From: Nocardioides sp. Root240
GTDB taxonomy: Bacteria; Actinomycetota; Actinomycetes; Propionibacteriales; Nocardioidaceae
DNA: 33,098 nucleotides
Assembly: GCF_001428825.1 (NCBI RefSeq)
Contig: NZ_LMIT01000002.1
Coordinates: 131,124 to 164,221 of the forward strand
Direction of reading: 5' to 3'
Shown here: positions 30,122 to 33,098 of the stretch, one piece after another
How positions within the stretch are numbered: the stretch's first letter is position 1
Layout of the letters: the number at the start of each line of letters is the position of its first letter
Made by a program: the position numbers and the translations under genes
The notes under the pieces: model-generated
What the model saw: the letters and a program-made list of their open reading frames with translations, nothing else
Told to the model about the DNA's origin: nothing
Databases searched by the model: none

Positions 30122-31561
30122 TCACTCGCCCGTGTACGACATGACGTGCTTGATGCGCGTGTAGTCCTCGAGCCCGTACATCGACAGGTCCTTGCCGTAG
30201 CCGGAGTGCTTGAAGCCGCCGTGCGGCATCTCGGAGACGAACGGGATGTGGGTGTTGATCCACACCACGCCGAAGTCGAGACGCTTGGACATCCGCATCG
30301 CACGGGCGTGGTCCCTGGTCCACACGCTGGAGGACAGGCCGTACTGCACGCCGTTGGCGAAGCGCAGCGCCTCGGCCTCGTCGCCGAACTGCTGCACGGT
30401 GATGACCGGGCCGAAGATCTCCTGCTGCACCGCCTCGTCGTCCTGCCTCAGCCCGGACACGACCGTCGGCTCGAAGAAGTAGCCGCCCTCGCCGCCGGCC
30501 ACCACCGGGCGGCCGCCGCCGGCCTGGATCGTCGCGTGGTCCGGGAGCCGGTCGACCATGCCGCTGACACGAGCCAGCTGGTCGGGGTTGTTGAGGGCGC
30601 CGTACAGGACGTCGGGGTCGTCGGGCATGCCGGTGCGGGTGCTGCGCGCCTGCTCGGCGAGCGCGGCGACGAGCTCGTCGTGGATGCCCGCGGACGCGAG
30701 CACGCGGGTCGCGGCGGTGCAGTCCTGGCCGGCGTTGAAGTAGCCGGCGCCGGCGATCGCCTCGGCCGCGGCGGCCACGTCGGCGTCGTCGAACACGACG
30801 ACCGGCGCCTTGCCGCCCAGCTCCAGGTGGACCCGCTTGAGGTCGGTCGCGGCGGAGGCCGCGACCTCCATCCCGGCGCGGACCGAGCCGGTGATCGCGA
30901 CCAGCTGCGGGGTCGGGTGCTCGACGAGCGCGCGCCCGGTGGTGCGGTCACCGCAGACGACGTTGAGGACGCCCGGCGGGAGGAACTCGCCTGCGACCTC
31001 GGCCAGCAGAACGGTGCTCGCGGGCGTCGTGTCGCTCGGCTTGAGGACGATCGTGTTGCCCGCCGCCAGGGCCGGCGCGATCTTCCAGATCGCCATCATC
31101 AGCGGATAGTTCCACGGCGTCACCTGGGCGACCACGCCGATCGGCTCGCGCCGGATCCACGAGGTGTGGTCGGCGAGGTACTCGCCCGCGCTGCGCCCCT
31201 CCAGCACCCGCGCGGCGCCGGCGAAGAAGCGCAGCTCGTCGACGCTCGGCGGCATCTCCTCGTCGCGGGTGATGCCGATCGGCTTGCCGGTGTTCTCGGA
31301 CTCGACCTGCACGAACTCCTCGGCCCGGTCCTCGATGGCCTGCGCGATCCGCAGCAGCGCCTCCTGCCGCTCCTTGGGCGTGGTGTCGCCCCACCCGTCG
31401 AAGGCCCTGTCGGCGGCGCGCATCGCGCGGTCGACGTCCTCCGCGCCACTGGAAGGGGCGGTCGTGTAGGCCTGGCCGGTCGCGGGGTTCACGACGTCGT
31501 ACGTCGCTCCGGAGGCCGCGTCGACGAGCGCGCCGTCGATCAGGTTGCGCAGGGGGGTCAT
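30122..31561 (-). CDS. Gamma-aminobutyraldehyde-type NAD aldehyde dehydrogenase
   Basis: 479 residues from ATG 31561. TPWNYPLMMAIWKIAPALAAGNTIVLKPSDTTP (148-180), LELGGKAPVVVFDDAD (246-261, E247) and AGQDCTAATRV (C281) are the aldehyde dehydrogenase signatures; the AGQDCTAATR variant and the C-terminal HGGFKHSGYGKDLSMYGLEDYTRIKHVM are typical of aminobutyraldehyde dehydrogenases (PatD type). It should oxidise 4-aminobutanal, from putrescine, to GABA. It is the first gene of a leftward operon and divergent from a class III aminotransferase of the putrescine-using type. The start is set by TAGGCT (31574-31569), seven bases upstream, a leaderless promoter. Betaine-aldehyde-like activity is the alternative. 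Confidence 0.87.
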   Translation of the reverse strand: MTPLRNLIDGALVDAASGATYDVVNPATGQAYTTAPSSGAEDVDRAMRAADRAFDGWGDTTPKERQEALLRIAQAIEDRAEEFVQVESENTGKPIGITRDEEMPPSVDELRFFAGAARVLEGRSAGEYLADHTSWIRREPIGVVAQVTPWNYPLMMAIWKIAPALAAGNTIVLKPSDTTPASTVLLAEVAGEFLPPGVLNVVCGDRTTGRALVEHPTPQLVAITGSVRAGMEVAASAATDLKRVHLELGGKAPVVVFDDADVAAAAEAIAGAGYFNAGQDCTAATRVLASAGIHDELVAALAEQARSTRTGMPDDPDVLYGALNNPDQLARVSGMVDRLPDHATIQAGGGRPVVAGGEGGYFFEPTVVSGLRQDDEAVQQEIFGPVITVQQFGDEAEALRFANGVQYGLSSSVWTRDHARAMRMSKRLDFGVVWINTHIPFVSEMPHGGFKHSGYGKDLSMYGLEDYTRIKHVMSYTGE

Positions 31562-31676
31562 GCGGCGGAGCCTAGCCAGCATCTCGACAGCAGGAAAGGA
31601 CTCTGGCGACGAAATCCGTAGCAATCTCTCGTTACAGCCACGAAATCCCTTGCTCATCGTGCCGATGCGGGGGAAG
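31562..31676. promoter_or_regulatory. Divergent promoter region with phased direct repeats
   Basis: TAGGCT (31574-31569, reverse strand) is the -10 of the aldehyde dehydrogenase operon. ACGAAATCC occurs at 31609-31617 and 31640-31648, 31 bases (about three helical turns) apart, between the divergent genes, with an imperfect GTAGC / GTTAC inverted pair at 31618-31635. A shared regulator site is likely; its protein is not in the window. Confidence 0.5.
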
Positions 31677-33080
31677 ATGTCGACCGTGTACGACGAATCC
31701 GCGCACAGCGCCCTCCAGCAGTCCGCACGGGACCACCTGTGGATGCACTTCACCCGCATGTCGTCCTACGACACCGCCGACGTCCCCGTCATCGTGCGGG
31801 GTGAGGGCGCCTACGTCTGGGACGCGCAGGGTCGCAAGTACCTCGACGCGCTGGGCGGGCTCTTCGTCAGCCAGCTCGGCCACGGTCGTACCGACCTCGC
31901 CGAGGCGGCGGCCAAGCAGGCCTCCGAGCTGGCCTTCTTCCCGCTGTGGTCCTACGCCCACCCGACCGCGATCGAGCTCGCGGCCAAGATCGCGGGCTAC
32001 GCGCCCGGCGACCTGAACCGGGTCTTCTTCACCTCCGGCGGCGGCGAGGCCGTCGAGTCCGCGTGGAAGCTCGCCAAAAACTTCTTCAAGCTCACCGGCA
32101 AGCCGCTCAAGCACAAGGTGATCAGCCGCTCGATCGCGTACCACGGCACCACCCACGGCGCCCTGTCGATCACCGGCCTGCCCGGCCTCAAGGCGCCCTT
32201 CGAGCCGCTCGTGCCCTCGACCTTCCGGGTGCCGAACACCAACGCCTACCGCGCCTCCGAGATGACCGGTGGCTTCCTCGACGGCTCCGACCCGAAGGCC
32301 TTCGGCCGCTGGGCCGCCGACCAGATCGCGGTCGCCATCGAGAACGAGGGTCCCGACACCGTCGCCGCCGTCTTCCTCGAGCCGGTGCAGAACGCCGGTG
32401 GCTGCTTCCCGCCGCCGCCGGGCTACTTCGACCGGGTGCGCGAGATCTGCGACGAGTACGACGTGCTCCTGGTCTCGGACGAGGTGATCTGCGCCTACGG
32501 CCGCCTCGGCCACATGTTCGGTGCCGAGCGCTACGGCTACCAGCCCGACATCATCACCTCCGCCAAGGGCATCACGTCCGGCTACGCCCCGCTGGGCGCC
32601 ATGATCGCCAGCGACCGGATCTACGAGCCCTTCGCCCACGGCACCGAGACCTTCCTGCACGGCTACACCTTCGGCGGCCACCCGGTCTCGACCGCGGTCG
32701 CGCTGAAGAACTTCGAGATCTTCGAGAACGAGAAGATCAACGAGGGCGTGCGCGAGCGCGAGGGCGCCTTCCGCGGCACCCTGGAGAAGCTGCTCGACCT
32801 GCCGATCGTCGGCGACGTCCGCGGCGACGGTTTCTTCTACGGCATCGAGCTGGTCAAGGACAAGGCGACCAAGGAGACCTTCGACGAGGCCGAGTCCGAG
32901 CGCTTGCTGCGCGGCTTCCTCTCCAAGGCGCTCTACGACGCCGGGCTCTACTGCCGCGCCGACGACCGCGGCGACCCGGTCATCCAGCTCTCCCCGCCGC
33001 TGATCTGCGACCAGTCGCACTTCGACGAGATCGAGCAGAAGCTCCGCGCCGTGCTCACCGAGGCGGCCACCCTGCTCTAG
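31677..33080 (+). CDS. Class III aminotransferase, putrescine--pyruvate type
   Basis: 467 residues. DHLWMHFTRMSSY near the N-terminus, FPLWSYAHPTAIELAAKIA, FFTSGGGEAVESAWKLAK, YHGTTHGALSITGLPGLKAPFEP, VSDEVICAYGRLGHMFGAE and SAKGITSGYAPLGAM (PLP lysine K297) place it with the omega-transaminases that use diamines or omega-amino acids (SpuC-like). With the divergent aminobutyraldehyde dehydrogenase it gives putrescine -> 4-aminobutanal -> GABA. The start is less certain: ATG 31677 is preceded by GGGGGAAG, and an in-frame ATG at 31665 is possible; homologous sequence begins just after either. Only 18 bases follow the stop in the window; polyamine transport genes may lie beyond. Confidence 0.86.
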   Translation: MSTVYDESAHSALQQSARDHLWMHFTRMSSYDTADVPVIVRGEGAYVWDAQGRKYLDALGGLFVSQLGHGRTDLAEAAAKQASELAFFPLWSYAHPTAIELAAKIAGYAPGDLNRVFFTSGGGEAVESAWKLAKNFFKLTGKPLKHKVISRSIAYHGTTHGALSITGLPGLKAPFEPLVPSTFRVPNTNAYRASEMTGGFLDGSDPKAFGRWAADQIAVAIENEGPDTVAAVFLEPVQNAGGCFPPPPGYFDRVREICDEYDVLLVSDEVICAYGRLGHMFGAERYGYQPDIITSAKGITSGYAPLGAMIASDRIYEPFAHGTETFLHGYTFGGHPVSTAVALKNFEIFENEKINEGVREREGAFRGTLEKLLDLPIVGDVRGDGFFYGIELVKDKATKETFDEAESERLLRGFLSKALYDAGLYCRADDRGDPVIQLSPPLICDQSHFDEIEQKLRAVLTEAATLL

Positions 33081-33098
33081 GAGCACCACGAACCGGGG

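Noticed and set aside
30146..31621. Long plus-strand frame opposite the aldehyde dehydrogenase
   Set aside because: Shadow of a gene with a clear catalytic Cys motif; no ribosome site and no protein-like composition.
1..33098. CRISPR arrays, tRNA or rRNA genes, insertion sequences, prophage or integrative-element ends
   Set aside because: No regularly spaced repeats, tRNA cloverleaf, transposase, integrase or phage structural sequence was seen when reading the window; the island edges carry no recognisable attachment repeats.

Overview
The window looks like chromosomal DNA of a high-GC actinobacterium, most likely Nocardioides or a close relative. This rests on the composition, a 13E12/DUF222 HNH gene, actinobacterial LexA boxes (TCGAAC-N4-GTTCGA), MocR and NrtR regulators, and many genes whose -10 hexamer (TANNNT) lies 6-7 bases before the start codon, as expected for leaderless mRNAs. 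The genus call is an inference from style; no rRNA or marker gene is present. No tRNA, rRNA, CRISPR array, transposase or phage structural gene was seen.

Layout. (1) 1-7.9 kb is housekeeping and accessory: a truncated DUF222/HNH gene with a LexA box inside its promoter; a stand-alone 5'-3' exonuclease led by a possible 24-codon leaderless ORF; a GH114-like secreted protein; a UBP zinc-finger protein coupled to a PlsC acyltransferase; a secreted FN3/Calx-beta protein; a small unknown protein with a second LexA box on its start codon; and a secreted phytase-like esterase. (2) 7.9-11.1 kb is an ADP-ribose-themed module: an NrtR-type regulator with a dead Nudix box, divergent from a YbjN/CesT-chaperone-like gene that is coupled to an ADP-ribosylglycohydrolase fused to a dual-specificity phosphatase. 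(3) 11.1-23.2 kb is a defence island: two coupled DUF262 genes (the first with a DUF1524 HNH nuclease end) of visibly lower GC, a complete type I Wadjet operon (jetABCD), and a ParD-like/zeta toxin-antitoxin pair whose operator palindrome overlaps the jetD stop codon. (4) 23.2-33.1 kb is amine and omega-amino-acid catabolism: a MocR regulator divergent from a CoA-acylating semialdehyde dehydrogenase and a class III aminotransferase; then, convergent, an aldehyde dehydrogenase / saccharopine-dehydrogenase-like / FAD oxidoreductase operon, divergent from a second class III aminotransferase.

How the parts work together. Wadjet is a known anti-plasmid SMC nuclease. The DUF262 pair is probably a GmrSD-like modification-sensing restriction system. 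The zeta pair may stabilise the island. In the last block, one arm fits putrescine -> 4-aminobutanal -> GABA and the other fits beta-alanine (or a similar omega-amino acid) -> malonate semialdehyde -> acetyl-CoA; the substrates are inferred. The best candidates for undescribed biology are the NrtR / chaperone-like / glycohydrolase-phosphatase module, the DUF262 pair, and the LexA-boxed small protein, which carries a possible sliding-clamp-binding peptide.
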